Source: Jannaschia rubra
Lineage (GTDB): Bacteria; Pseudomonadota; Alphaproteobacteria; Rhodobacterales; Rhodobacteraceae
Direction of reading: 5' to 3'
DNA: 64,000 nt
NCBI RefSeq assembly: GCF_001403735.1
Contig: NZ_CXPG01000014.1
Coordinates: 196,001-260,000, forward strand
The notes under the pieces were generated by a model. That model saw only the letters and a program-made list of their open reading frames with translations, did no database searches and had not been told where the DNA came from. This document shows positions 1-9,039 of this stretch, in pieces (within the stretch, counting starts at the first letter, position 1; each line of letters begins with the position of its first letter). The position numbers were made by a program, and so were the translations under genes.

Positions 1-296
1 ATCGTCGCAAGGGGGCTTTCGCCCGCCTCGTGGTTCCAGATCGACTTGTAGTTGGCCCCCGACCGGAACGGCCGCGACGTCAGGATGACGCCTTGAAGCA
101 GCGGCTGCCAGAGGAAGGGCGAATAGTCGATCACGCGCCGGTCCGACAGGAACTCGTTCAGGTATCGCCGCATCGGCCAATAGCCATATCCATCGGGCGT
201 GCCCAGGTTCGCCAGAAGGATGCCGACCTTGCCCATCCGCACCTTCGGATGATCGGCCGGAGCGTGGGGCAGCGGCGTATGGCCCATGTCTTTCAT
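1..296 (-). CDS. hemH: Ferrochelatase, N-terminal part (cut by window edge)
   Basis: Ferrochelatase inserts Fe2+ into protoporphyrin IX, the last step of haem synthesis, usually at the inner membrane. Only the first 98 codons are present; the rest lies beyond position 1. The visible part has the family's N-terminal signature: GILLANLGTPDG, then YWPMRRYLNEFLSD and RRVIDY. The ATG at 296-294 overlaps the stop codon of the upstream methyltransferase in an ATGA arrangement, so the two genes are probably translationally coupled. The start is supported by this overlap and by the distance to the conserved core. The assignment is firm despite the truncation. Confidence 0.93.
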   Translation of the reverse strand, partial: MKDMGHTPLPHAPADHPKVRMGKVGILLANLGTPDGYGYWPMRRYLNEFLSDRRVIDYSPFLWQPLLQGVILTSRPFRSGANYKSIWNHEAGESPLAT

Positions 297-1120
297 TCGT
301 TTTCCTCGTTCATTCCGCCCGGTCCTTCCGGCACGCCCAGCGCATCGGCGAGGCGGACCTGCGCCGACCCGGGCCGCAGCGGTTTCGGTTGGGTCTCTGA
401 CGGGGCCCAGCCGGTCAGGAAGACCGTCTGGAACGTCGCGCGAATGCCGTCCCCGTCGGGGAAGGCATCGGCGTAGATACGGGCCGCGCGTGCGAACAGA
501 TCGCGGGGCGGCGTGCGACGGTGTCGCGCGGCGAGCGCGTTCGTCTCGCCCATGGCCCGAAGGTCACGCACCAGATGCCGCAGATCGCGGTAACGCACGT
601 CCAGGGTCGTCACATCCGCCACCGGCAACGCCAGCCCCGCCCGCCCGAGCAATCCACCCAGGTCGCGGATCTCACCCATGGGTGCCACGCGAGGCGACAG
701 GCCGCCCGTGACCTCGGCTTCGGCCTGGCCAAGCGCCGCACGCAATTCCGTCAGCGTCTCGCCCCCCGGGGTGGCGACCAGCAGCAGCCCGTCCTCCACC
801 AGCGCGCGGCGGCACTGGATCAACTGGCCCACGGGGTCGTCGGCCCAGTGCAGGCACATCGCATGGACGATCAGGTCGTGCGCGCCGGGCGACAGGTCCA
901 GCACCTCCCCTTCGGGGACCAGCGTCGCCCCCGGCAAGGCGTCCTGCCACAGGTCCGGGTGCGCTGACACGACGGCGGGCCGCGTAAACCTTCTGTTAAC
1001 GTCTTTGAGCCTTTCCTGCACTTCGTCGATGGCGGCTTCCTGCAGGAACCAGGCGCTGCCGTCGGCGCGGGCGCGGTGAAGGCCGAGGGCCGTGCGATCT
1101 GTCAGGGGCGGCTGGGACAT
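293..1120 (-). CDS. SAM-dependent methyltransferase-fold protein, BioC/NDUFAF5-like
   Basis: A 275-residue class I methyltransferase-fold protein. The central part carries the motif-like segments EVLDLSPGAHDLIVHAMCLHW and LLLVATPGGETL. The C-terminal half has the LVRDLRAMGETNAL stretch that I associate with the alphaproteobacterial relatives of mitochondrial NDUFAF5, which hydroxylates an arginine in a complex I subunit, and of BioC. No biotin genes are nearby, so a complex I assembly role is more plausible than malonyl-ACP methylation; this is inference. It precedes hemH with a 4-nt overlap and diverges from comF with only 17 nt between start codons, so its promoter must lie within or against comF. 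Confidence 0.75.
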   Translation of the reverse strand: MSQPPLTDRTALGLHRARADGSAWFLQEAAIDEVQERLKDVNRRFTRPAVVSAHPDLWQDALPGATLVPEGEVLDLSPGAHDLIVHAMCLHWADDPVGQLIQCRRALVEDGLLLVATPGGETLTELRAALGQAEAEVTGGLSPRVAPMGEIRDLGGLLGRAGLALPVADVTTLDVRYRDLRHLVRDLRAMGETNALAARHRRTPPRDLFARAARIYADAFPDGDGIRATFQTVFLTGWAPSETQPKPLRPGSAQVRLADALGVPEGPGGMNEENE

Positions 1121-1137
1121 GCCGGGGGACTTAGGCC

Positions 1138-1878
1138 ATGCAGACCACCTTGCAAAGGGCCGCGGGCGCGCTGCGGCAGGCGCTCTATCCCGCGACCTGC
1201 ATGATGTGCGACGCCCGCGTGCAGGAGGATGCCGACGGCGGCGGCCTCTGCCCGGCCTGCTGGGCCGACACGCCGTTCCTGTCGGGGGCCTGCTGCGACC
1301 TCTGCGGCACGCCGCTGCCCGGGCAGGACGACGGACCGATCCACTGCGACGACTGCATGACGCTGGCGCGGCCTTGGGACGAGGGACGCGCGGCGCTGGC
1401 CTATGCGGGCACGGCCCGGCGGCTGGTGCTGGCGCTCAAGCACGGCGACCGGACGGAACTGGCGCGCGGGGCGGGGGGCTGGATGCACCGGCGTGCGCGC
1501 GGCCTTCTGACGGCCGAGACGGTCTTCGTCCCCGTGCCCGTCCACCGCTGGCGGCTGCTGCGGCGGCGCTACAACCAGGCGGCGCTGCTGGCCGCCGACG
1601 TCGCGCGGCGGGCGGGCGGGACCTTCGCCCCCACGACGCTTGTCCGCCATCGCCGGACGCCCAGTCAGGACCACCGCTCGGTCGCCGACCGTTTCGCCAA
1701 CGTGGCCGGCGCCATCCGCCCCGGCCCGCGCGCCGATGTCGCGGGGCGCCATGTGGCGCTGGTGGACGACGTGATGACCTCGGGCGCCACGCTTGCCGCC
1801 TGTGCCGACGTCCTGCGGCAGGCCGGGGCCGCGCGGATCACCGTGCTGATCGTTGCGCGCGTTGCGAAGGACCGCTGA
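1138..1878 (+). CDS. comF: ComF family phosphoribosyltransferase-like protein
   Basis: A 246-residue ComF-family protein. The N-terminus has a double zinc ribbon with four CxxC-type pairs (C21-x2-C24, CPAC, CDLC, CDDC). The C-terminal half is a type I phosphoribosyltransferase fold with the PRPP-binding loop VALVDDVMTSGATL. In competent bacteria ComF takes part in DNA uptake or single-strand DNA processing. In alphaproteobacteria the gene is widespread next to grxC and its substrate is unknown. It diverges from the methyltransferase gene and lies 43 nt before grxC. Family assignment is firm; function in this organism is not known. Confidence 0.9.
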   Translation: MQTTLQRAAGALRQALYPATCMMCDARVQEDADGGGLCPACWADTPFLSGACCDLCGTPLPGQDDGPIHCDDCMTLARPWDEGRAALAYAGTARRLVLALKHGDRTELARGAGGWMHRRARGLLTAETVFVPVPVHRWRLLRRRYNQAALLAADVARRAGGTFAPTTLVRHRRTPSQDHRSVADRFANVAGAIRPGPRADVAGRHVALVDDVMTSGATLAACADVLRQAGAARITVLIVARVAKDR

Positions 1879-1889
1879 CGGCCTATAAG
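1862..1889 (+). promoter_or_regulatory. Predicted sigma-70 promoter for grxC
   Basis: TTGCGA (1862-1867), a 16-nt spacer and TATAAG (1884-1889) overlap the 3' end of comF. They place a start site roughly 25 nt before the grxC start codon. Read from sequence only, without experimental support. Confidence 0.35.
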
Positions 1890-1921
1890 GCGGCATCAGC
1901 CGTGCAAGGGAGGGCCGCGCC

Positions 1922-2179
1922 ATGCAACCCGTCGAGATCTATACCCAACCCCGATGCGGCTTCTGCACGGCGGCTTTGAGACTGCTGGCATCGAAGGGCG
2001 CCGCCGTCACCGAGCACGACGTCAGCCGCACCCCCGGCAAGCGCGCCGAGATGATGCAACGGGCGAACGGCCGCCGCACCACGCCGCAGATCTTCATTGG
2101 CCCGACCCATGTGGGCGGCTGCGACGACCTGTTCGCGCTGGAAGACGCGGGCAAGCTCGACGCGCTGCTGCGCGGCTGA
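1922..2179 (+). CDS. grxC: Glutaredoxin 3
   Basis: An 85-residue class I glutaredoxin with a CGFC active site near residue 12, the TTPQIFI cis-proline segment and the GGCDDLFAL motif that binds glutathione. It reduces protein disulfides and deglutathionylates proteins in the cytoplasm, using glutathione. The CGFC variant of the usual CPYC is common in alphaproteobacterial GrxC. A strong Shine-Dalgarno sequence (AAGGGAGG) precedes the ATG. The gene stops 4 nt before the next start codon, so it is probably co-transcribed with the nitrilase-family gene. Confidence 0.95.
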   Translation: MQPVEIYTQPRCGFCTAALRLLASKGAAVTEHDVSRTPGKRAEMMQRANGRRTTPQIFIGPTHVGGCDDLFALEDAGKLDALLRG

Positions 2180-2183
2180 ACGG

Positions 2184-3014
2184 ATGCGCACCGCGCTGCT
2201 GCAACTCAATGCCACCGACGATCCGGCGGCGAACCTGACGGTCACGCTCGACCTGCTTGCCGAAGGCGCCGCGCGCGGGGCGGACATCGTGCTGACGCCG
2301 GAGGTGACGAACTGTCTCTCCTCCGACCGGGCGCATCAGAAGTCGGTCCTGCGACCCGAGGCGCGCGATCCGACCCTGGCGGCCATTCGAGCCGCTGCGG
2401 CCGAGCATGGCGTCTGGGTCCTGATCGGCAGCCTGGCGCTGCACACGGCCGACCCGCAGGGACGCTTCGCCAACCGGTCGTTCCTGATCGGCCCCGAGGG
2501 CACGATCGTCGCGCGCTACGACAAGATCCACATGTTCGACGTGACCGTGACCGAGTCCGAGACCTACCGCGAATCCGCAGGCTACCGCCCCGGCAGCCGC
2601 GCAACGCTGGCCACGACCCCCTGGGGCGGGCTGGGCATGACGATCTGCTACGACATCCGGTTTCCCGCGCTCTATCGCCGTCTGGCGCAGGCGGGCGCCG
2701 ACGTCCTTACGGTGCCCTCGGCCTTCTCGCCGGTCACGGGCGCCGCACATTGGGAGGTGCTGCTGCGCGCCCGCGCGATCGAGACGGGCTGCTTCGTCCT
2801 GGCTCCCGCCCAGACCGGCACCCATGCGTCGACCGTGGGCCACGCCCGAAAGACCTGGGGCCATTCGATGGTGGTGAACCCCTGGGGCGAGGTGCTGCTC
2901 GACGCGGGCACCGAACCGGGGGTGTTCCTCGTCGACGTCGACCCGACCGAGGTCGCCCGCGCCCGGACGCGCATTCCGTCCCTGTCGGCCGATCCGGGCT
3001 GGGAAGGGCCATGA
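2184..3014 (+). CDS. Carbon-nitrogen hydrolase (Nit1/omega-amidase-like)
   Basis: A 276-residue nitrilase-superfamily amidase with the complete catalytic triad: E40 (TPEVTN), K114 (YDKIHMFDV) and C155 ([10 protein letters not shown]). Close relatives act as deaminated-glutathione amidase (Nit1) or omega-amidase, repairing or recycling glutamine-like amides. The grxC neighbour makes a deaminated-glutathione role attractive but unproven. The start was set at ATG 2184, 4 nt after the grxC stop; the frame stays open upstream, but that part lies inside grxC. Its stop overlaps the next start (ATGA). Confidence 0.88.
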   Translation: MRTALLQLNATDDPAANLTVTLDLLAEGAARGADIVLTPEVTNCLSSDRAHQKSVLRPEARDPTLAAIRAAAAEHGVWVLIGSLALHTADPQGRFANRSFLIGPEGTIVARYDKIHMFDVTVTESETYRESAGYRPGSRATLATTPWGGLGMTICYDIRFPALYRRLAQAGADVLTVPSAFSPVTGAAHWEVLLRARAIETGCFVLAPAQTGTHASTVGHARKTWGHSMVVNPWGEVLLDAGTEPGVFLVDVDPTEVARARTRIPSLSADPGWEGP

Positions 3015-3463
3015 GCGACGATGCCGACCGGCTGGCCGTCGCGCTGTTCAGCGAGATGCTGACCGCCGATCAGCTGGTCCGTGCCCGGCTCAGCCGCGCC
3101 CTGCCTCGCGGGATGGAACTGTCGCATTTCACCGTGCTGAACCACCTGGCCCAAACGCAGGCGGAGCGGAGCCCGACCGAACTGGCGCGCATCTTCCACC
3201 TGACGCGCGGGGCCATGACCAACACGCTGGCCAAGCTCGAATGGGCCGGGCACATCCACATCCGCCCCGACTGGGACGATGCCCGGCGCAAGCGCGTGGC
3301 CATCAGCCCCTCGGGCATGGCCGCGCGGGAGGCGGCGCTGGCCGCGATCCGGCCCATCATGGCCCAGGCCGTGCGCGAGATCGGCGAGACGCGCACCCGC
3401 GCCGCGATCCCCGTCCTGCGCGAGATCCGCATCCGCTTCGGCGCGCCCGAGGACGACGGCTGA
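3011..3463 (+). CDS. MarR family transcriptional regulator
   Basis: A 150-residue winged-helix MarR protein. Recognition-helix region: SPTELARIFHLTRGAMTNTLAKLEWAG, followed by the wing with RPDWDDARRKRVAIS. MarR proteins are dimeric repressors released by small ligands. It is translationally coupled to the nitrilase-family hydrolase by an ATGA overlap and ends 6 nt from the convergent NYN gene. The ligand and target are not evident. Conservation of this block in Rhodobacterales is my recollection, not checked here. Confidence 0.88.
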   Translation: MSDDADRLAVALFSEMLTADQLVRARLSRALPRGMELSHFTVLNHLAQTQAERSPTELARIFHLTRGAMTNTLAKLEWAGHIHIRPDWDDARRKRVAISPSGMAAREAALAAIRPIMAQAVREIGETRTRAAIPVLREIRIRFGAPEDDG

Positions 3464-3469
3464 ACCCCG

Positions 3470-4174
3470 TCAGTCGCGCCGCCTGACCATGAGCTGATTG
3501 CCCTCCTTGCGGGTCTCCAGCCGCTTGATATCGCCGATCAGTTCGGACAGCTTGCGCTTGCCATAGGTCCGTGTGTCGAAATCCGGCACCGCCGCCATGA
3601 TCTGGCTGCCCAAGGCACCCAGCGGAAACCAGTCGTCATCCTGGTCCAGCCGTTCCATCGCGCGCAGGATCAGGGGCAGCGCGTCCTGGGGCTGCTTCTT
3701 GGTGGGGCGCGTGCTTTGCGGCGCGGCGGGTTCGTCCACCAGGTTCTCGATCAGGATGAAGCGGTTGCAGACGTTCCGCAGGCTTTCCGGCGCCTTGCCC
3801 TCGCCGATGCCGATGACGTCCAGCCCCTCCTCGCGGATGCGGCTGGCGAGGCGGGTGAAGTCGCTGTCGGAGCTGACGAGGACGAAGCCGTCGAACCGCC
3901 CGCCATGCAGGATATCCATGGCGTCGATGACGAGGCCGATGTCGCTGGCGTTCTTGCCCTTGGTGTTGGCCGTCTCCTGGTGCGCCACCAGTCCCAGCTC
4001 CAGCACCTTGTCGGCCCAGTTCCGCAGGTGCCCGCCGGACCAGTCGCCATAGACGCGGCGCAAGGCAGGCTCTCCCAGCCCGGTGATCTCCTTGAGGATC
4101 GGGTCGGCGTATTTGGCGGGAATGTTGTCGGCGTCGATCAGGACGGCGAGGAGGGGACGGTCGCGGTTGGCCAT
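3470..4174 (-). CDS. NYN (LabA/DUF88) domain protein with C-terminal OST-HTH/LOTUS domain
   Basis: A 234-residue two-domain protein. Residues 8-145 form a PIN-like NYN nuclease fold: D14 and D16 in LIDADN, the NASDIGLVIDAMD segment and SSDSDF, the acidic residues expected to bind metal for RNA cleavage. Residues from about 165 form an OST-HTH/LOTUS RNA-binding domain, with DWFPLGALGSQI and FDTRTYGKRKLSELI. The protein probably cleaves or binds RNA; the substrate is unknown. The start was set at ATG 4174. The much longer frame upstream lacks homologous features and overlaps the leader of the I78 gene. Confidence 0.85.
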   Translation of the reverse strand: MANRDRPLLAVLIDADNIPAKYADPILKEITGLGEPALRRVYGDWSGGHLRNWADKVLELGLVAHQETANTKGKNASDIGLVIDAMDILHGGRFDGFVLVSSDSDFTRLASRIREEGLDVIGIGEGKAPESLRNVCNRFILIENLVDEPAAPQSTRPTKKQPQDALPLILRAMERLDQDDDWFPLGALGSQIMAAVPDFDTRTYGKRKLSELIGDIKRLETRKEGNQLMVRRRD

Positions 4175-4273
4175 GTGTCGTTCCTTGTCTCGGGACGCCG
4201 GTCCCGGTGCGGACGGCGCGGGCGCCGTCGGTGTCGGCTTGCAATCGCCCGGACGGGGGTCGATGTTCAACCC

Positions 4274-4531
4274 ATGAGACCGATCTTCGCGCTTCCCGTC
4301 CTCGCCCTCCTCGCCGCCTGCCGGACGGATGCGGCCGAGCCGCCCGATGGCTGCGGCGCGGGCCACCTTCAGTCCTTCGTCGGTCAAGCCCTGGCCGATG
4401 TCACGCTGCCCGCCGACCGTACGACGCGCGTCGTGCGACCGGACCAGGCCGTCACGCTCGACCACCGGCCCGACCGACTGAACGTCCTGCTGGACGACGG
4501 CGACCGGATCGAACGGGTCTACTGCGGCTAG
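4274..4531 (+). CDS. Peptidase inhibitor I78 family lipoprotein
   Basis: An 85-residue lipoprotein. The signal segment ends in a lipobox (LLAAC), followed by a short I78-type inhibitor domain: C-G near the start, FVGQALADV, TRVVRPDQAVTLDHRPDRLNV and a C-terminal VYCG. I78 members resemble potato inhibitor I and are thought to block serine proteases in the periplasm. The gene ends in CTAG, shared with the stop of the convergent reductase gene. Upstream, 4175-4273 holds no other gene. Family assignment rests on motif reading. Confidence 0.8.
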   Translation: MRPIFALPVLALLAACRTDAAEPPDGCGAGHLQSFVGQALADVTLPADRTTRVVRPDQAVTLDHRPDRLNVLLDDGDRIERVYCG

Positions 4532-6027
4532 GCCGGCAGGGGGCCGCCCGCCTCGATCATCCTCAAGTGCAGGTCCGCCAGCTCGGCGTCCTTGCCGGCG
4601 GTCAGCGCGGCCATGACGCGGCCATCCTTGACATAGCGGGCAAGGAACGGCCCCTCCTCCGGATCGCCGTCGAACAGGATGTCGTCCCACTCCTTCGCAT
4701 GGCCCAGATAGCGATACTGCCGCCCGAGCGCCGTCCAGAAGAACGGGATGTCGGGCGCGGCGTCGGCCTGACCCAACATCGCATGCGCCGCGCGGATCCC
4801 GTGCTGACGCGCGACGCGCCAGTGCTCGATCCGAGCGGCACCGAAGGGCGTCGGCGCATGGGCGCAATCGCCGCCGACGAACACGCCGTCCAACCCCGGC
4901 ACCGAGAGGTCCGGCCCGACGCGGACGCCGCCGTCATCTTCGAGCGGCAGACCTTCCAGACCCTTCGTCGCCGGATGCACGCCCACCGCCAGCAGGACGA
5001 GATCGGCCTCGACCGGCGCGTGACCCGACAGGTCCACGCCCGTCACGCGACCCTCGCCCGCAAGGCCCGTGACCTTGGCGCCGGTCAGGAACCGGACGCC
5101 CTTCTCCTCATGCTCCGCCATGACCTGACGACCCACGCGCTCGCCCAGGATGCGGGCCAGGGCGACCTCCTCCCGCATGACGACCGTCACCTCCAGCCCG
5201 CGCTTGGCCAGCGAAAGCGCCCCTTCCAGCCCGATGAACCCGCCGCCGATCAGCGCGACCTTGCGCGCGCCCCGCGCAGCGGCGACCAGCGCCTCGGCCT
5301 CCGCCGCCGATCGCAGCGTGTGGACGCCCTCGAGGTCGATCCCCGGCAGGTCGGGCCGGTTCGGCACGCCGCCCGGCGCGATCAGGAGGGCGTCGAAGGC
5401 CCGCCGCGTACCGTCCGACATCACGACCTGCCCCGCCTCGACCGACGCGACCGTTCCGTCGATCAGGACGATGTCGCGATCCGCCATGGCCTCGCGCCCG
5501 GTCAGGGTCAGATCGTCCACCGATTTGCTTCCGACAAGGACCGCTTTGGACAGCATCGTCCGGTCGTAAGGGGGGCCGTCGGGGCCGATCATCTCGACCG
5601 CGCCCTCGAACCCCTCCTCGCGAAGGGTCAGGGCGCAGTTGTCCGCGGTGGCTCCGCTGCCCACGATGACGAATCGCCGCGGATCGGCGGACTGCCGCGC
5701 ATGGGCAGGGGTCACATGCGGGTCGCCGTCGTCGAGATCGACCGTCACGCGCCCCTCCGCCACCGTCACGTCGTAGCGCCGCAGATCCGCGTGACCGGGC
5801 GGCTGCGCCTGGCGACCGGTGCGGGCGTCGAAACAGGCATGGTGGAAGGCGCACATCAGCCGCCCGTCCCGCACCACGCCCTTCTTCAGCGGCAGACCCA
5901 GATGAGGGCAGAGGTGCGCGAGGGCCGTCACCTCCTCCCCCTGTCGGATCAGAATGACGGGCGCGTCCCCCGGCTGATACGGGGTGCCTTCGGGAATGTC
6001 GGTCAGGGCGATGTCGATCTGCGGCAT
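4528..6027 (-). CDS. Rieske-type FAD-dependent oxidoreductase (AIFM3/ferredoxin reductase-like)
   Basis: A 499-residue fusion. Residues 1-95 are a Rieske [2Fe-2S] domain with CPHLGLPL and CAFHHACF (ligands from C-x-H and C-x2-H). Residues from about 115 are a class I FAD/NAD(P)H reductase with [13 protein letters not shown] (FAD), [15 protein letters not shown] (NAD(P)H) and [15 protein letters not shown]. The C-terminal 80 residues form the reductase dimer domain. Such proteins pass electrons from NAD(P)H to a ferredoxin or oxygenase, or act as AIF-like oxidoreductases. The partner is not encoded nearby. It diverges from rimP and is probably monocistronic. Confidence 0.87.
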   Translation of the reverse strand: MPQIDIALTDIPEGTPYQPGDAPVILIRQGEEVTALAHLCPHLGLPLKKGVVRDGRLMCAFHHACFDARTGRQAQPPGHADLRRYDVTVAEGRVTVDLDDGDPHVTPAHARQSADPRRFVIVGSGATADNCALTLREEGFEGAVEMIGPDGPPYDRTMLSKAVLVGSKSVDDLTLTGREAMADRDIVLIDGTVASVEAGQVVMSDGTRRAFDALLIAPGGVPNRPDLPGIDLEGVHTLRSAAEAEALVAAARGARKVALIGGGFIGLEGALSLAKRGLEVTVVMREEVALARILGERVGRQVMAEHEEKGVRFLTGAKVTGLAGEGRVTGVDLSGHAPVEADLVLLAVGVHPATKGLEGLPLEDDGGVRVGPDLSVPGLDGVFVGGDCAHAPTPFGAARIEHWRVARQHGIRAAHAMLGQADAAPDIPFFWTALGRQYRYLGHAKEWDDILFDGDPEEGPFLARYVKDGRVMAALTAGKDAELADLHLRMIEAGGPLPA

Positions 6028-6071
6028 GGGCTGTCCTTTCGGAGGGGTCGGGGATCAATCCCCCGGGACGC

Positions 6072-6100
6072 TTGCATGTTCCCGGCGGCTCCCCTATATC
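6072..6100 (+). promoter_or_regulatory. Predicted promoter of the rimP-nusA-infB operon
   Basis: TTGCAT (6072-6077), a 17-nt spacer and TATATC (6095-6100) lie in the 155-nt gap between the divergent reductase gene and rimP. A start near 6106 would give a leader of about 77 nt that contains the terminator hairpin at 6144-6166. Prediction from sequence. Confidence 0.45.
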
Positions 6101-6143
6101 CCTCGTTGACAGCGGCGGCCTTCGGGCCCCACCGGAAATTCCA

Positions 6144-6166
6144 ACGGGCCGCGGGCCCGTTTTTTT
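6144..6166 (+). terminator. Intrinsic terminator in the rimP leader (possible attenuator)
   Basis: A 7-bp stem ACGGGCC / GGCCCGT (6144-6150 with 6154-6160) has a 3-nt loop and is followed at once by seven T residues (6160-6166). It stands only 16 nt before the rimP start codon and about 40 nt after the predicted transcription start. It therefore sits inside the operon leader rather than after a gene. The upstream GGGCCC at 6124-6129 can pair with either arm, offering an alternative fold. Confidence 0.7.
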
Positions 6167-6182
6167 GTATCTGCAAGGTTCG

Positions 6183-6767
6183 ATGCCAGATCTGATTGCC
6201 AAGACTGCGATGGACAAGCGCCTCGCCGCACTGCTGACCCCCGTGATCGAGGACATGGGGTATGAACTCGTGCGCCTGCGGCTCATGTCGGGCAAGGTCG
6301 CGACGTTGCAGATCATGGCCGACCGTCCCGAAGGCGGGATCGAGGTGGACGACTGCGGCGACATCTCGACCGCGGTGTCTGCCCTGCTCGACGTCGAGGA
6401 TCCCATCGCCGACGAATACACGCTGGAAGTGGGCAGCCCCGGCATCGACCGGCCGCTGACCCGCCTCAAGGATTTCGACGCCTGGGAGGGGTTCGAGGCC
6501 CGGGTGGAGACCGAGAACCTGATCGACGGGCAGCGCCGCTTCAAGGGCACGTTGCGCGGCACGGAGGACGACGAGATCCTCATCGAGATCGAGCAGGGCA
6601 CCGAGACGCCCACCATCGGGCTCAAATTCGACTGGCTCGCCGACGCCAAGCTGATCCTTACGGATGACCTCATCCGTGAAGTGCTGAAATCGCGCAAGGA
6701 CAAGGGCCAGATCGACGAGGCCCGGTTCGACGAAGTGAAAACATTCATGGACGGCGAGGAAGACTGA
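6183..6767 (+). CDS. rimP: Ribosome maturation factor RimP
   Basis: A 194-residue RimP, which binds S12/S19 and is needed for late 30S subunit assembly in the cytoplasm. Conserved segments are [30 protein letters not shown] and [14 protein letters not shown], followed by a small Sm-like beta-barrel C-terminal domain ([17 protein letters not shown]). The first ATG after the leader terminator was chosen because it matches the usual family length; the frame is open further upstream. It is followed by nusA after 4 nt, as in most bacteria. Confidence 0.96.
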   Translation: MPDLIAKTAMDKRLAALLTPVIEDMGYELVRLRLMSGKVATLQIMADRPEGGIEVDDCGDISTAVSALLDVEDPIADEYTLEVGSPGIDRPLTRLKDFDAWEGFEARVETENLIDGQRRFKGTLRGTEDDEILIEIEQGTETPTIGLKFDWLADAKLILTDDLIREVLKSRKDKGQIDEARFDEVKTFMDGEED

Positions 6768-6771
6768 ACCC

Positions 6772-8388
6772 ATGGCCATCACATCCGCCAACCAGCTGGA
6801 ACTCCTCCAGATTGCCGACGCGGTCGCCCGCGAGAAGATGATCGACCCCAAGCTGGTCATCGAGGCGATGGAGGAGAGCCTCGCCCGGGCCGCCAAGTCG
6901 CGCTACGGCGCGGACATGGACATCCGCGTGTCCATCGACCGCAAGACCGGCCGCGCCACCTTCACCCGCGTCCGCACCGTGGTCGAGGACGACCTGATCG
7001 AGAACGAGAAGGCCGAGCTGACCGTCGCGCAGGCGAAGCAGTATCTGGAAGACCCCAAGGTCGGCGACACCATCGTCGACGAGGTTCCGCCCGTGGACAT
7101 GGGCCGCATCGCCGCGCAGTCGGCCAAGCAGGTCATCATCCAGAAGGTCCGCGAAGCCGAGCGCGACAAGCAGTTCGAGGAATACCAGGACCGCGTCGGC
7201 ACCATCGTCAACGTGCAGGTCAAGCGCGAGGAATACGGCAACGTCATCGTCGACCTGAACCCCGGCGAGGGCGTGCTGCGCCGCAACGACAAGATCGGGC
7301 GCGAAGCCTATCGCCCCGGCGACCGCATCCGCGTCTATATCAGGGACGTCCGGCGCGAGGTGCGTGGCCCGCAGGTCTTCCTGTCGCGCACCGCCAACGA
7401 GTTCATGGTCGAGCTGTTCCGCATGGAAGTGCCGGAAATCTATGACGGCGTGATCGAGATCAAGGCCTGCGCCCGCGATCCGGGAAGCCGTGCCAAGATC
7501 GCGGTCATCAGCTATGACAGCAGCATCGACCCCGTGGGCGCCTGCGTCGGCATGCGCGGCAGCCGTGTGCAGGCCGTCGTGAACGAGCTTCAGGGCGAGA
7601 AGATCGACATCATCCCGTGGAACGACGATGCGGCGACCTTCCTCGTGAACGCGCTGCAACCGGCCGAGGTCACGAAGGTCGTCATCGACGAGGAAGCCGA
7701 GCGCATCGAGGTCGTCGTGCCGGAGGAGCAGCTGTCGCTGGCCATCGGCCGCCGCGGCCAGAACGTGCGTCTGGCGTCGCAACTGACCGGGCTCGACATC
7801 GACATCCTCACCGAGGAGGAGGAATCCAAGCGTCGTCAGGCCGAGTTCGAGGAGCGGACCAAGCTGTTCATGGACACGCTGGACCTGGACGAGTTCTTCG
7901 CCCAGCTTCTGGTCTCCGAAGGCTTCACCAACTTGGAGGAGGTCGCCTACGTCGAGGTGGACGAGCTTCTGGTCATCGACGGCGTGGACGAGGAGACGGC
8001 TTCCGAGCTTCAGGCCCGGGCCCGCGACTTCATCGAGGCGCAGAACGCCAAGGCGATGGAAGCCGCGCGCGAGGCGGGTCTGGCCGACGATCTGGCCAGC
8101 TTCGAGGGTCTCACGCCCCAGATGCTCGAGGCGCTGACCGCCGACGGCATCAAGACGCTGGAGGATTTCGCCACCTGCGCCGATTGGGAGCTGGCCGGCG
8201 GCTGGACCGTCGAGAACGGCGAGCGCAAGAAGGACGACGGCCTGCTGGAGCAGTTCGACGTCTCGCTGGAGGAAGCGCAGGACATGATCATGACGGCCCG
8301 CGTGATGCTGGGCTGGGTCTCGCCCGAGGACGTCGTCGGCACCCCCGACGAGGAAACCGTCGAACAGCCAGAGGAGGCCGGGGCGTGA
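6772..8388 (+). CDS. nusA: Transcription termination/antitermination factor NusA
   Basis: A 538-residue NusA that binds RNA polymerase and modulates pausing, termination and antitermination. Domains in order: N-terminal RNAP-binding domain (about 1-130), S1 domain (about 135-205), KH1 and KH2 (about 210-355, with [19 protein letters not shown] and [16 protein letters not shown]), then acidic helix-hairpin-helix repeats (about 370-520). The C-terminal repeats are normal for alphaproteobacterial NusA. The stop codon lies 18 nt before the proposed CTG start of the YlxR gene, so coupling by ribosome re-initiation is plausible. Confidence 0.97.
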   Translation: MAITSANQLELLQIADAVAREKMIDPKLVIEAMEESLARAAKSRYGADMDIRVSIDRKTGRATFTRVRTVVEDDLIENEKAELTVAQAKQYLEDPKVGDTIVDEVPPVDMGRIAAQSAKQVIIQKVREAERDKQFEEYQDRVGTIVNVQVKREEYGNVIVDLNPGEGVLRRNDKIGREAYRPGDRIRVYIRDVRREVRGPQVFLSRTANEFMVELFRMEVPEIYDGVIEIKACARDPGSRAKIAVISYDSSIDPVGACVGMRGSRVQAVVNELQGEKIDIIPWNDDAATFLVNALQPAEVTKVVIDEEAERIEVVVPEEQLSLAIGRRGQNVRLASQLTGLDIDILTEEEESKRRQAEFEERTKLFMDTLDLDEFFAQLLVSEGFTNLEEVAYVEVDELLVIDGVDEETASELQARARDFIEAQNAKAMEAAREAGLADDLASFEGLTPQMLEALTADGIKTLEDFATCADWELAGGWTVENGERKKDDGLLEQFDVSLEEAQDMIMTARVMLGWVSPEDVVGTPDEETVEQPEEAGA

Positions 8389-8406
8389 TCGCCCCGGATC
8401 GTTCCC

Positions 8407-9039
8407 CTGACGCGCGGCGGCAGAGACAAAATCCGCGACGAGCCTGATCGTCGCTGCATCGTCACCGGAGAGACGGGACCGAAGGCGGGGCTGATCCGCT
8501 TCGTCACCGGCCCCGACGACACGGTCTTCCCCGACCTTGCGGCAAAGCTGCCGGGACGGGGAATCTACGTGACGTCGACGCGAGAGGCCTTGGAAAAGGC
8601 CATCGCGAAGCGCATGTTCTCCAAAGGCGCCAAACGGCAGGTCCGCATTCCCGACGATCTGATCGATCTGGTCGAGGCGGGGCTGCTGCGGCGCCTCCAG
8701 GACGCAATCGCCATCGGCCGCAAGGCGGGCAAGTCGATCGCAGGCTACGAGAAGGTCAAGATCATGCTCGACCGGGGCGAAGCGCAGGTGCTTTTGCAGG
8801 CGAGCGACGGGTCGGAACGTGGCAAGGGCAGGCTGTCGACGCCCGAGGGCGGAAAATGGATCGGCTTCCTGACCGCGGATGAATTGGGACAGGCCTTCGG
8901 CCGCGACCGTGTGATCCATGCGGCCGTGGCGGCTGGAACCTTGGCCCGGCGTATTGTAGAGGAGGCCGCAAGGCTTCAAGGCTTCAGACAAGTTGACGGC
9001 GGCACTCCGGCTGCCGAGAAGGACATTGGGAACGCATGA
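8407..9039 (+). CDS. ylxR: YlxR (DUF448) RNA-binding protein fused to L7Ae-like domain; apparent CTG start
   Basis: A 210-residue nucleic-acid-binding protein of the nusA-infB operon. Residues 1-80 are a YlxR domain ([36 protein letters not shown]). The following about 100 residues resemble ribosomal protein L7Ae ([20 protein letters not shown]). Alphaproteobacterial homologues begin MTRGG, as I recall them. Here the matching residues are encoded by CTG-ACG-CGC-GGC-GGC at 8407. No ATG, GTG or TTG occurs in this frame before the domain; the next GTG (8569) would delete most of YlxR. The frame is closed by a stop at 8386. I infer a rare CTG start, helped by coupling to nusA. The stop overlaps the infB start (ATGA). 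Confidence 0.85.
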   Translation: MTRGGRDKIRDEPDRRCIVTGETGPKAGLIRFVTGPDDTVFPDLAAKLPGRGIYVTSTREALEKAIAKRMFSKGAKRQVRIPDDLIDLVEAGLLRRLQDAIAIGRKAGKSIAGYEKVKIMLDRGEAQVLLQASDGSERGKGRLSTPEGGKWIGFLTADELGQAFGRDRVIHAAVAAGTLARRIVEEAARLQGFRQVDGGTPAAEKDIGNA

